This document shows, in pieces, positions 34,007-42,756 of a stretch of DNA of 64,000 nt (its first letter is position 1; each line of letters starts with the position of its first letter). Both the position numbers and the translations under genes were made by a program. The DNA comes from Lacisediminihabitans sp040549465. Lineage in GTDB: Bacteria; Actinomycetota; Actinomycetes; Actinomycetales; Microbacteriaceae. Where the stretch lies: assembly GCF_040549465.1 (NCBI RefSeq), contig NZ_JBEPTL010000003.1, positions 62,001 through 126,000 on the forward strand, in the 5' to 3' direction. Below the pieces are notes generated by a model that was not told the DNA's origin, did not search any database, and worked only from the letters and a program-made list of their open reading frames with translations.

Positions 34007-34915
34007 TTAGTCGCTCGCGTGGAGTTGGGCTGCTGTGAGGGCTACGGCGTTTGCGACGAGAGCGGTCGCATCAGAGCGGTCGTCCCGGGTCGCGACGACC
34101 GAGTGCCGACCCTTCCAAGACGGATCATCGACGCGAACCGTGCGGATGCCTCGGGGCACGCTGGTACTGGCGATGGCGGGGATTGTTGTTATGCCCAGCC
34201 TCGCTTCGACGAAGCCGAATCGGGTTGGCCAATCCCGAACGGTGAAGGCGATGTGAGGCGAAACCAGTGTTGGCCACGCCCCAAACTGAGGGTCGTCCCG
34301 CGCGCCGCCACCGACTATCCAAGGTTGGTCCTCGAGATCGGCAACCGGCACCCACCGGGCCCGCGCGAACGGATGGTCCTCGGGGACGGCGATCATGAGT
34401 GGCCCGCCGGCTATCTCGTCAGTGCGAAGGCCAGCGAAATCGTAGTCAGCCAATCCGGTGCCAACCGCGACGATGGCCACGTCGAGGCTGCCGGCGCGCA
34501 GGCGGCCGAGTTGAGTGGGAGATGACGCCTCCTGGAATTCCAGGGTCAGATCCGGGTGGTCGAGGCGGAGCTGCTTGATGACCAGCGGAACGAGACGCAT
34601 TGCCGCTGTCGGGAAGGCGCCGAGCGCTACCTTGCCTGAGATCTCGTTGGAGAGTCCCGAAAGCTCGCGGCTCGCCGCATCCAACTCGTTAAGAACTGTT
34701 GCGGAGCGTGAGGCCAGCACCTGCCCGGCGACCGTGAGCTCGACGCCGCGGGGTGTGCGCCGGAAGAGGACGGTACCAGTAGCGAGCTCCAGGGTGTGCA
34801 TCTGCTTGGAGACGGCGGATTGGGTGTATCCGAGGGTTTCGGCGGCCGCGGTGAACGAGCCGGTGTCGGTTACCGCACGGAGAACACGAAGTCCGGTGAT
34901 GCTGGGATCTGGCAT
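34007..34915 (-). CDS. LysR-family transcriptional regulator
   Basis: The 302-residue regulator has the LysR winged helix at the N-terminus (SFTAAAETLGYTQSAVSKQMHTLE, residues about 20-43; FRRTPRGVELTVAG) and the two-lobed substrate-binding domain (GKVALGAFPTAAMRLVPLVI onward). It is divergent from an SDR gene 109 bases away, the usual arrangement in which LysR controls the divergent enzyme gene. In that gap GAAT-N7-ATTC around 34944-34958 is a candidate LysR half-site pair. About 230 bases to its left (33777-34006) show no gene. Confidence 0.88.
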   Translation of the reverse strand: MPDPSITGLRVLRAVTDTGSFTAAAETLGYTQSAVSKQMHTLELATGTVLFRRTPRGVELTVAGQVLASRSATVLNELDAASRELSGLSNEISGKVALGAFPTAAMRLVPLVIKQLRLDHPDLTLEFQEASSPTQLGRLRAGSLDVAIVAVGTGLADYDFAGLRTDEIAGGPLMIAVPEDHPFARARWVPVADLEDQPWIVGGGARDDPQFGAWPTLVSPHIAFTVRDWPTRFGFVEARLGITTIPAIASTSVPRGIRTVRVDDPSWKGRHSVVATRDDRSDATALVANAVALTAAQLHASD

Positions 34916-35024
34916 GTACTCAGGATCTCGCAGTCCGTTATGGAATGTCCGCTATTCGAGGTTGTCGCTGGTGGAATATCGTACTTTCCCAGAGTCTTGG
35001 ATGGTCGATTGAAAGGATACCCCG

Positions 35025-35855
35025 ATGACCAAGACGTGGTTCATTACCGGGAGTTCGAGCGGATTCGGACGGATTTGGGCGGAAGCGGCCCTCAACCGGG
35101 GCGATCGCGTGGCAGCGACGGCCCGCTCTCTCCGGTCGATCCAGGACCTGGCGGAACAGTACGGAGACCGCGTGCTGACCCTCGAACTCGATGTCACCGA
35201 CCGCGCGCAAGTTTTCGCCGCCGTGCAGCGCACCGCCGAACACTTCGGCTCGCTCGATGTTGTGATCAACAATGCTGGCTACGGTCACTTCGGGATGGTG
35301 GAAGAGGTTACCGAGCAGGAGCTACGCAACCAGCTCGAGACGAACCTCTTCGGCGCGGTGTGGGTAACGCAGGCTGCCCTGCCCATCATGCGCGAGCAGG
35401 GACACGGCCATATTCTCCAGATCACCAGTGAAGGCGGCATTCGGGCGTTCCCCGGAATTGGTGCGTACCACGCCTCGAAGTGGGCGCTCGAGGGACTGTC
35501 CGAAGCCCTGTGGCAGGAGGTGGAACCGTTCGGTATCCGCATAACGAATGTTGAGCCGGGGCCGTATGCCACCAACTGGTTAGGGCGCGGCTCCGTTTCC
35601 AGTGCACCGAACCCGGCCTACGACTCTATCCGGGAGGCCTCCGAACACGAGTGGGAGGTAGGGGACCCGAAGGCGACTGCGCAGGCAATACTTGAGCTGG
35701 TCGACTCGGTAGAGCCTCCCCACCGGCTGCTACTGGGCAAATCATTTGGGTCGATCGCCGCCATCTATGCGAACCGGGTTCAGACTTGGGAAAAATGGCA
35801 GCCAACCGCGTTACGGGCATTCGAAGTATCGTCCGACATCCCTGGAAACGACTGA
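35025..35855 (+). CDS. SDR oxidoreductase
   Basis: The 276-residue classical SDR begins MTKTWFITGSSSGFGRIWAE (TGxxxGxG with Phe in place of Ile), has VVINNAGYGHFGMVEE, ITSEGGI and the catalytic YHASKWALEGLSEAL, followed by NVEPGPYATNW. This is the form found in many ketoreductase-like SDRs annotated as retinol or oxidoreductase family. It is controlled probably by the divergent LysR. The 259 bases after its stop hold no recognisable gene. Confidence 0.88.
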   Translation: MTKTWFITGSSSGFGRIWAEAALNRGDRVAATARSLRSIQDLAEQYGDRVLTLELDVTDRAQVFAAVQRTAEHFGSLDVVINNAGYGHFGMVEEVTEQELRNQLETNLFGAVWVTQAALPIMREQGHGHILQITSEGGIRAFPGIGAYHASKWALEGLSEALWQEVEPFGIRITNVEPGPYATNWLGRGSVSSAPNPAYDSIREASEHEWEVGDPKATAQAILELVDSVEPPHRLLLGKSFGSIAAIYANRVQTWEKWQPTALRAFEVSSDIPGND

Positions 35856-36114
35856 CATCCGCGAGTAGGGAAGTCGCAGCGCCCACACCGCGATCCCTTC
35901 CCGCCATACGGTTGCGTCCGTCAATGACCGTCCGCAGGACACTCCCGCAACGCGGCTCAAAAACGGCGTGTTGTGTCTCGTAGCCCGTGTCCGGGATCTA
36001 TGTTCCGCGAGGAGAATCGCAAACCGAAACTCGCGATCGACGTCATCCGACGTCTCGTCGAAGGTCGCTATAGGATGCTCCACTGATGCTGTCAGCGTGG
36101 AATGAGCAGCGGCG

Positions 36115-37326
36115 TCAGCCCATGACCAGAACGCTCGCCCTGGGGGCGAGGAAGTGATCGAGCACCAGTTCGGCGGCGCCCTGAGCGGCAGTGTGTTCGC
36201 CGACGGACGAACCCACCACGCGGAGCGCCTCGCGGGAGACCACGAGTTCGCTGCGCACAGCTTCTTCGAGCACGGGGAGGAAGGTGGCGCTGAGGCGATT
36301 CCAGGTGGGCCCCCCGAGCACGACCCGCGGCACGTCGAGGAAGTTGACGAGCACACCGATCCCCACTGCGACCCGCCTCGCGGCGCGACACAGGATGGCG
36401 GACGCCGCGACCTCGCCGGCTGCGGCCAATTCGCAGAGTGCGGTGCACGCGTCATCGATAGCGAGGTAGTCGGTCAGGTTGGGAAGCGGCAGAAGGCGCG
36501 CCTCAGCGGCCTGTATGACCAGCGCCTCTGGCACGCAGGCGGCGGCGAGCCCTCCGCGCCGGCCGCTCCAGCCCAGATCTTCCGCTGCGGCGTCGACGAG
36601 GATGTCGCCGATCTCGCCGATGTTGTTGCTCGCGCCACGAAGCACCTGGCCCTGCGTGACCACCGAGGCGCCGACCCCGGATCCGAGGTACACGAACAGG
36701 AAGTCAGCAAAGGCGGACGTGCGCAACTCCGCGACCGCCGCCGCAGTGACATCCTTGTCGAGGAGCACGGGCATGCCGGTCGCGTCGTGGAGGTCGGCGC
36801 GCAACCGCACGTCACGCCACTTGGGCAACTGAGGCGGGTCCAGAACGACGCCGGTGCGCACGTCGAGTGGTCCGGGCACGGCGATCCCGAGCCCCAGCAC
36901 ACGATCGCGGTCCACGCCGGCTTCGCGGATGAGGCGACCTGTGGTCACGGCCAGAAGTGCCGTCATCTCGCTCGGCCCGGCGGCCTGGGGAGTTCGAAGC
37001 TGACGCAGCTGACGTACCTCGCCTGCGACGTCGAGGAGCAGAACAGTGAGCCGCGCGGGGTCCATATGCACACCAACAGCGAAGGCACCGCCGCCGTTGA
37101 CGACGAGCGGGATGCTGGGTCGCCCCCGAGCGGGGTCGCTTCGCTCGCCCTCGCTGACCAGTTCAGCATCGATGAGTCGACGCGTGATGTTCGAGACGGT
37201 CTGAGAGGCCAGGCCCGAGGTTCGTTGCAGGTCGGCCCGGCTCTGCCCGGGGTCACGACGAATCAGGTCGAGAACCACGGCCTGGTTGTAGTCAGCAAGA
37301 CGAGGGAGATTGCTGCCCCTGAACAT
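36115..37326 (-). CDS. ROK-family transcriptional regulator
   Basis: The 403-residue protein combines an N-terminal MarR-like winged helix (RADLQRTSGLASQTVSNITR, about 29-48) with a ROK sugar-kinase-like domain (LGLGIAVPGPLDVRTGVVLD, LDKDVTAAAVAE, FVYLGSGVGASVV). The usual ROK zinc-binding CGxxGC block after the conserved GEIGD segment is absent: the sequence there is DLGWSGRRGGLAAACVP. It is divergent from the sugar ABC importer operon and probably represses it until a sugar or sugar phosphate binds. It belongs to the NagC/XylR class of regulators of carbohydrate uptake. Confidence 0.88.
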   Translation of the reverse strand: MFRGSNLPRLADYNQAVVLDLIRRDPGQSRADLQRTSGLASQTVSNITRRLIDAELVSEGERSDPARGRPSIPLVVNGGGAFAVGVHMDPARLTVLLLDVAGEVRQLRQLRTPQAAGPSEMTALLAVTTGRLIREAGVDRDRVLGLGIAVPGPLDVRTGVVLDPPQLPKWRDVRLRADLHDATGMPVLLDKDVTAAAVAELRTSAFADFLFVYLGSGVGASVVTQGQVLRGASNNIGEIGDILVDAAAEDLGWSGRRGGLAAACVPEALVIQAAEARLLPLPNLTDYLAIDDACTALCELAAAGEVAASAILCRAARRVAVGIGVLVNFLDVPRVVLGGPTWNRLSATFLPVLEEAVRSELVVSREALRVVGSSVGEHTAAQGAAELVLDHFLAPRASVLVMG

Positions 37327-37452
37327 CGTGCCTCCCGCAATGCGTTGACCGTGCGCCCTGCGGACCCGCTGTGCCGACCGCGCCGTCCCGCATTCACAAC
37401 CCTATCGAATCGATTTAAGACAGGTGAACGTTATTCCGGCTCAAGGATTCTC

Positions 37453-37513
37453 TTAGACAAAGAATGTCACTAATTGCAGTCATCTTGACCACACCCAAAC
37501 TTTGTCCTAACAT
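37453..37513 (+). promoter_or_regulatory. importer promoter with inverted ROK-type operator arms
   Basis: -35 TTGACC at 37485-37490 and -10 TAACAT at 37508-37513 have a 17-base spacer. TTAGACAAAG (37453-37462) and CTTTGTCCTAA (37500-37510) are near-perfect inverted arms, the second covering the -10. A related TTAAGACAGG lies further left toward the ROK gene. This fits repression by the divergent ROK protein. Confidence 0.55.
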
Positions 37514-37581
37514 GAAATCCACGCTTTATCCCATCGAATAGGCAAAGTAGCCAAAGGGAGAAAGCGGAGAGAGGTACCGCA

Positions 37582-38937
37582 ATGAAGCGCACTCGCGTGA
37601 TCGCGGCCGTCGTTGCTACCCTGGTCGTCGCGGGCGGGCTCACTGCCTGCTCCGCGAGCAGCGGCAGCAGCAGCACCGACGGTAGCAATGGCCCTGTGAC
37701 AATCACCATCCTCGAGCAGAAGCAGACCCGAATCGATGACCTCAAGAAACTGATTCCTGGCTTCGAGTCGGCGATGAAGAAGCAGGGGAAGAGCATCAAA
37801 GTCAAGCTCATTGAAGACGTGCTGACCGATGACCAGTTCAAGACCAAGATCACCCAGCAGTTCATCTCCGGCCAAGCTCCCGACATCGTCGATATGGGCG
37901 AGAACATGATCCCCGGATTCGCGGCGGCGGGCTATCTCGCCCCGCTTGGCAGCTACCTCGACAAGTGGAGCGGCTGGGATCACTACCTCCCGCAGTTCCG
38001 TAAGGCGATGGTCCGCCAGGACGGCAAGATCTACAGCCTCATGCACGACACCGGCGTCTCGAACTTCTTCTACCGCAAAGATATCCTCACGCAATCTGGT
38101 ATTTCCACCGCCCAGCCGGCGACGTGGAAGGATCTGATCGCCCGTCTCGTCGAGATCAAGGACAAGACGGGTGAACCGCCGCTCGTCGTCCCGGCAGGCA
38201 GCGCATGGGGTGGAGGCACGTGGACCGAAGGCTTCCAGCCGATCCTCAGTGGCACCGATCCGAAATACTACAACGTCAAGTCGGGCAAGTGGGACCTCAA
38301 GAGCCCCGGATGGCTCGCGACGTTCAACCTTTACAGCGAGCTCGTGACCAAGGGCCTCCTCCCCGTGCAAGACCTCGAAAACCCGAACCCGTGGGAGCCC
38401 ACGAAGTACGACAAGTTCCCGGCCGGTAAACTCCAGGTCTCCGCTCAGGGGACGTGGGGCTGGAAGTACGACTGGGGCCCCCAGGGCCAGTCGCCGATCG
38501 CCGACCTCTACCAGAAGGTCGACACCTGGCAGTACCCGGCTCTCAAGAGCGGAGACAAGCCCTACGGCTGGAGCAGCCTCGGGTTCGGCTACACGATCCC
38601 GGAGAAGTCTCAGCGCAAGGACGCCGCCATGCTGTTTGCGGAATACCTCACCACCGGGGTGCCCCTCGCCGAGCAGCTCCAGTCCGCCGGAGCCGCGTCG
38701 CCGCGAGACGACCTCACGAACGTGAAGCCCTTCTCTGAGGAGCCCAAGCTGCTGCAGGCCACGAAGGACCTCAAAACGAGCGTCTACGTGGCGACAGGAG
38801 ACGGTTCAGATCAGATTTCGCAGGCTGTCGCCAGCGCGACCGAACTGATTCTCTCTGGCAAAGCGTCCGGTGCCGAAGCATACAAGTCCTTCGTGAAGAA
38901 TGCGACGGACCTGCTCGGTCCAGATTTGGTCAAGTAG
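37582..38937 (+). CDS. sugar ABC transporter substrate-binding lipoprotein
   Basis: The 451-residue protein has a lipoprotein signal (MKRTRVIAAVVATLVVAGGL then TAC, lipid-modified Cys at residue 23), a Ser-rich linker, and the family 1 extracellular solute-binding fold (APDIVDMGENMIPGFAAAGY and FPAGKLQVSAQGTWGWKYDW). It binds an oligosaccharide or glycoside outside the membrane and delivers it to the two permeases encoded directly downstream. The stop overlaps the next start by one base. The promoter with a ROK-type operator lies 70-100 bases upstream. Confidence 0.93.
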   Translation: MKRTRVIAAVVATLVVAGGLTACSASSGSSSTDGSNGPVTITILEQKQTRIDDLKKLIPGFESAMKKQGKSIKVKLIEDVLTDDQFKTKITQQFISGQAPDIVDMGENMIPGFAAAGYLAPLGSYLDKWSGWDHYLPQFRKAMVRQDGKIYSLMHDTGVSNFFYRKDILTQSGISTAQPATWKDLIARLVEIKDKTGEPPLVVPAGSAWGGGTWTEGFQPILSGTDPKYYNVKSGKWDLKSPGWLATFNLYSELVTKGLLPVQDLENPNPWEPTKYDKFPAGKLQVSAQGTWGWKYDWGPQGQSPIADLYQKVDTWQYPALKSGDKPYGWSSLGFGYTIPEKSQRKDAAMLFAEYLTTGVPLAEQLQSAGAASPRDDLTNVKPFSEEPKLLQATKDLKTSVYVATGDGSDQISQAVASATELILSGKASGAEAYKSFVKNATDLLGPDLVK

Positions 38938-39881
38938 TGACCTCGATTATCAACCCACCCGCTTCGGCGGCGACGGCCACTCGGCCGGCGTCGCCAAAGC
39001 GGCGCGGCAAGCAGCGCACATGGCCCTTCGTGCTCATTCTGCTCGGCCCGGCCGCAGCGCTCATCGCACTATTCATCGTGGCGCCCGCGATTTACAGTTT
39101 CTACCTCAGCTTCACCAACACGCAGCTGACGGGATTCGCTGCGCGAGACCCGAAGTTCGTCGGTTTCCAGAACTACGTCTACCTGCTGACGAACGCTGAC
39201 TTCCTCAGCTCGCTCGGCCAGACCGGCCAGTTCGTGCTCTATTCGGCCATCATCGGCCAGACCGTGCTCGGCATGGTCGCGGCGATCCTGCTCAGCCGGC
39301 CATGGCTACGCGGCAAAGGCATCTTCGGCGCCGCCGTGCTCATGCCCATGGTGGTGCCGGAGGTGGTGGCCTCGCTCACCTGGGCGAGCGTGCTGTCGAA
39401 CAACTCGTCCGGCACGTTGAACCAGCTGACCTCACTCTTCGGGGGCGCTCCGACCGACTGGCTCCAGGTGGTGCCGCTTGCCTCGGTCATCATCGTCAAC
39501 ATCTGGCGCGGGGTCGCGTTCGCCATGATCATGTTCCAGGCAGCTCTCGAAGAAGTGCCAGCCGAACTCATCGAGGCTGCACGCATAGACGGTGCCAAGG
39601 CACTGCAGGTCTTCCGCTACGTGACACTCCCGCTCATCCGCGGACCGGTATTCCTCTACCTCCTTTTGACGACGATCAGCACCGTCGGCGTTTTCGGACT
39701 CGTCTACTTCCTCACCCAGGGCGGCCCGGGCGGCCAGACGCGAATCGCGGCCATCTACATCTACGAACGCGCACTGCAGTTCTCCCAGATCGGGATCGGT
39801 AGCGCGGCCTCGATAATCCTGCTGATCATCGTGCTGGTGCTCGGTCTGTCCTACGTACGGCTCTCGAAAGTGGAGGTATGA
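38937..39881 (+). CDS. sugar ABC transporter permease (MalF type)
   Basis: The 314-residue permease has six predicted membrane helices (first at about 29-53, FVLILLGPAAALIALFIVAP) and the cytoplasmic EAA loop EEVPAELIEAARIDGAKALQ followed by FRYVTLPLIRGP. This marks the CUT1 family of oligosaccharide importers. The GTG start overlaps the lipoprotein gene by one base. No ATPase gene is encoded in this operon, so a shared MsiK-type ATPase elsewhere would be needed, as is common in actinobacteria. Confidence 0.93.
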   Translation: MTSIINPPASAATATRPASPKRRGKQRTWPFVLILLGPAAALIALFIVAPAIYSFYLSFTNTQLTGFAARDPKFVGFQNYVYLLTNADFLSSLGQTGQFVLYSAIIGQTVLGMVAAILLSRPWLRGKGIFGAAVLMPMVVPEVVASLTWASVLSNNSSGTLNQLTSLFGGAPTDWLQVVPLASVIIVNIWRGVAFAMIMFQAALEEVPAELIEAARIDGAKALQVFRYVTLPLIRGPVFLYLLLTTISTVGVFGLVYFLTQGGPGGQTRIAAIYIYERALQFSQIGIGSAASIILLIIVLVLGLSYVRLSKVEV

Positions 39882-39882
39882 A

Positions 39883-40773
39883 ATGACATCTATCGCCACT
39901 CGTCGGGCCAAACAAGACGTGGCTCCTGTGCGGCGCTACCGGCGGCGTCCGCTGCGGCCCGTCACCGTCGTGCAAAGGGTTTTGGGCTATGTTCTCATCG
40001 CGCTGCTAGTGCTCTTCTGCGTAGTGCCGTTCGCGTGGGTGGTGCTGAGTTCTGTGGATGGGAACGCCGGGCCGAATGTGCAATGGCCGGCATGGTCTTT
40101 CGAGAATTTCGTGGGCTTCTTTACGAACTCCGGAACTCCGCGGCTGCTGGTCAATAGCCTCATTATCGGGATCGGCGCGACCGCGCTCAACCTCGTCCTG
40201 GGACTCGCGGGTGGGTACGCCCTGGCCCGTTTCCAGTTTCCCGGGCGACGCGCGTTCATGTTCGGCATCCTGCTGATCAGGGTGATCCCGGCACCGGCCA
40301 CGATCGTGGCTCTCTACCTGATCATGGTGAACCTGAACCTCACAGACACTCTGTATGGGCTCATCCTGGTCGAGGCCGTACTGCAGCTTCCGGTGACGCT
40401 GTGGCTGCTCAAAGGCACGATCTCGGCCGTACCCATCGAACTGGAGGAGGCCGCCTGGGTCGACGGGAATACGCGCTTCCAGGCGATCCGACGGATCGTC
40501 TTACCGCTTGCCGGGCCAGGTCTCGGTGCCGCTGCGATGCTCACCTTCATGGGCGTGTGGGGAGACTTCCTCACCCCGCTCGTGATGCTGCAGAACCAGG
40601 ACCTCTACCCCCTGTCGATCGGTCTGTTCCGCGCCTTCAGCGAGCACAATCAGGTCGATTGGGGCCTCCTCGCCGCGAGCGCGATCGTTTACGTCATTCC
40701 GCCGGCCGTGCTCTACATTTTCGTACGCAAGAACCTGCTCCGCTCCAGCCTCGGCGGGGCGGTGAAAGGATGA
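39883..40773 (+). CDS. sugar ABC transporter permease (MalG type)
   Basis: The 296-residue permease has six helices and the MalG-type EAA loop IELEEAAWVDGNTRFQAIRR followed by IVLPLAGPGLGAAAMLTFMG. It pairs with the MalF-type permease in the CUT1 importer. The ATG is separated from the previous stop by one base and the stop overlaps the next gene (ATGA), so the transporter and the oxidoreductase are co-translated. Comparison with the decayed MalG-like gene at 28 kb shows that locus was a second, now lost importer. Confidence 0.93.
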   Translation: MTSIATRRAKQDVAPVRRYRRRPLRPVTVVQRVLGYVLIALLVLFCVVPFAWVVLSSVDGNAGPNVQWPAWSFENFVGFFTNSGTPRLLVNSLIIGIGATALNLVLGLAGGYALARFQFPGRRAFMFGILLIRVIPAPATIVALYLIMVNLNLTDTLYGLILVEAVLQLPVTLWLLKGTISAVPIELEEAAWVDGNTRFQAIRRIVLPLAGPGLGAAAMLTFMGVWGDFLTPLVMLQNQDLYPLSIGLFRAFSEHNQVDWGLLAASAIVYVIPPAVLYIFVRKNLLRSSLGGAVKG

Positions 40774-41939
40774 CCACTGTGAACGATCCCGCGAACGACT
40801 CGAGCTCGCTGGACGATCGTTTGCCGGTGGTCGTGGTGGGCGCCGGTGCCATGGGTAAAGAGTGGTTGCGCATGCTGGTGAAGTCGCACAGCGCGGCGCC
40901 CGTCGGCGTTGTGGACCTGGATCTTGACCTCGCGGCCGCTGCCGTCGCTTCCCTGGGACTCGACATCGTGGTGGGTGCCTCGGTTGTTGAGGTCGCCGAG
41001 CGGGCAGGCGCCCAGGCAGTGGTGAACGTGACAATCCCGCAGGCCCACCGAATCGTCAACGAGCAGGCGTTGCGCGCGGGACTTCCTGTGTTGTGCGAGA
41101 AACCATTGGCGCCCACAGTGGCCGAGGCGCTGCGCCAGGTGGCGCTCGCGGACCTCACCGGCAGTTTGCTCATGGTGAGCCAGTCGCGTCGATATTTCAA
41201 TCACCTTGCCGCGTATCGCGAGGCCGTCGGCGCCCTCGGGTCGCTTGGCGCGATCCACGCCGAATTCTTTCACGCCGACCACGAGCCGGGCTTCCGCGAG
41301 CAAATGGATCATCCGCTCCTCGTGGACATGTCCATCCACCATTTCGACCAGCTCCGCTACCTCGTCAACGATGAGCCAATAGCGGTGCGATGCAGTTCGT
41401 GGAATCCACCGTGGAGCTGGTTCGCCGGCCACGCTGCTGCCACTGCCGAGTTCGAACTGGCCTCGGGGGCGCGATTTGTCTATGCGGGAAGCCGGGCCAC
41501 TCCAGGTCTGCAGACCTCCTGGAACGCGGATTGGCACGTCTACGCCGAGCGCGGTGCTGCGGCGTGGGACGGCGACACCGTCGTGCGTGTCGACGCGGAA
41601 GACATCCCGTTCAACGTGCCCGATCGGCGAGAGGGCATCGAGGGTTCGCTCGAGGAGTTCGTGGTATCCCTGCGTGCGGGCACCACACCGCAGAACGAGG
41701 TACGCGCCAACCTGCTCAGTCTCGCGATGGTGGAGGGGGCCATCCGTAGCAGCGAGCGCGGAGGCGACCGCGTTGTCCTAGACGACCTGCTCGAAGAGTC
41801 GCTCGCCCAGGCCATAGTCGACGAGCAGCGCGATGATGTGGCCGAGCTACTTCGCTCCTGGTCCAGCGCCGCTGAGGCCATCACCAGCCCGGCATGGGGA
41901 TCCGTTCCTGCCGATATCGCGTCAGGAGGCGCTCTGTGA
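40770..41939 (+). CDS. Gfo/Idh/MocA-family sugar oxidoreductase
   Basis: The 389-residue protein has an N-terminal Rossmann fold (PVVVVGAGAMGKEWLRML, about 19-36), the family block VLCEKPLAPTVAEALRQVA with its catalytic Lys, and the C-terminal alpha/beta domain with MSIHHFDQLRYLV. It oxidises a sugar or cyclitol using NAD(P). The ATG at 40770 overlaps the MalG stop. It is followed by a ThuA-like gene, a combination common in catabolic operons for trehalose, inositol or related compounds. No separate inositol dehydrogenase is seen in the nearby iol operon, so it might supply one, but this is inference. Confidence 0.9.
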   Translation: MTTVNDPANDSSSLDDRLPVVVVGAGAMGKEWLRMLVKSHSAAPVGVVDLDLDLAAAAVASLGLDIVVGASVVEVAERAGAQAVVNVTIPQAHRIVNEQALRAGLPVLCEKPLAPTVAEALRQVALADLTGSLLMVSQSRRYFNHLAAYREAVGALGSLGAIHAEFFHADHEPGFREQMDHPLLVDMSIHHFDQLRYLVNDEPIAVRCSSWNPPWSWFAGHAAATAEFELASGARFVYAGSRATPGLQTSWNADWHVYAERGAAAWDGDTVVRVDAEDIPFNVPDRREGIEGSLEEFVVSLRAGTTPQNEVRANLLSLAMVEGAIRSSERGGDRVVLDDLLEESLAQAIVDEQRDDVAELLRSWSSAAEAITSPAWGSVPADIASGGAL

Positions 41940-42754
41940 CCAATACCGAACCGATCCGAGTAGTCGTCTGGGGCGAGAACCGACACGAGCAGATCAACCC
42001 TGTCGTGCTCGGAATCTACCCCGATGGCATGCACAGCACGATCGCGGAAGGCATTCGAAGCATGCTCGGTGACAATGTCGTCGTGTCGACGCGGGTTCTC
42101 GACGAGCCCGAGCACGGCATGACCGAGGAGACTCTCGCTGCCACCGATGTGCTTCTCTGGTGGGGCCACACCGCTCACGAGGAGGTCGAGGATGAGGTGG
42201 TCGAACGCATCCATCGTCACGTGCTCGAGGGCATGGGGATCATCGTGTTGCATTCGGGGCACCACTCCAAGATCTTCCGTCGGCTTATGGGCACCACGTG
42301 CAGTCTGCGTTGGCGCAATGACGGCGACAGCGAGCTGGTCTGGACCATTGCGCCGCGGCATCCGATTACCGAGGGCGTGCCCCAGCCGATCGTCATTCCC
42401 GGGCAGGAAATGTACGGCGAGTACTTCGACATCCCGGAACCCGACGAGCTCGTGTTTATCAGCAGCTTTTCGGGCGGTGAGGTGTTCCGGAGCGGTGTGA
42501 CCTACCGGCGAGGGTACGGGCGCGTCTTCTACTTCAGCCCTGGCGACGAGATTTATCCGGTGTATCACCACCCGGATGTGCAGCGAGTCATCGCGAACGG
42601 CGTGCAGTGGGCGCGTCCCGAGAAAGCTCGCGAACCCTATGTCGTTACTCCTATGTACCTGACGGGTGAATTCGACCGGCCCGTGCTGCCCGCGCCGGGC
42701 GGACAACTCATCGACTACTACACTCGCGAGCCCATCGCGCCGCGGAATAGCTGA
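41936..42754 (+). CDS. ThuA-domain protein (trehalose-utilisation-like)
   Basis: The 272-residue class I glutamine-amidotransferase-like protein has the ThuA blocks VVVWGENRHEQINPVVLGIY, TDVLLWWGHTAHEEVEDEVV, GIIVLHSGHHSKIFRRLMG and VFYFSPGDEIYPVYHHPDV. ThuA with a Gfo/Idh/MocA partner acts in disaccharide (trehalose/sucrose) oxidation in rhizobia. The GTG at 41936 overlaps the previous stop (GTGA). The broken alpha-mannosidase begins 2 bases after its stop, so that gene was part of the same operon before it decayed. Confidence 0.88.
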   Translation: MTNTEPIRVVVWGENRHEQINPVVLGIYPDGMHSTIAEGIRSMLGDNVVVSTRVLDEPEHGMTEETLAATDVLLWWGHTAHEEVEDEVVERIHRHVLEGMGIIVLHSGHHSKIFRRLMGTTCSLRWRNDGDSELVWTIAPRHPITEGVPQPIVIPGQEMYGEYFDIPEPDELVFISSFSGGEVFRSGVTYRRGYGRVFYFSPGDEIYPVYHHPDVQRVIANGVQWARPEKAREPYVVTPMYLTGEFDRPVLPAPGGQLIDYYTREPIAPRNS

Positions 42755-42756
42755 GC

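Noticed and set aside
35856..36114. Possible gene remnant between the SDR and ROK genes
   Set aside because: A minus-strand frame is open as part of a longer shadow but shows no recognisable family.
36154..37473. 439-codon open frame on the plus strand
   Set aside because: Antisense shadow of the ROK regulator, with low-complexity composition.
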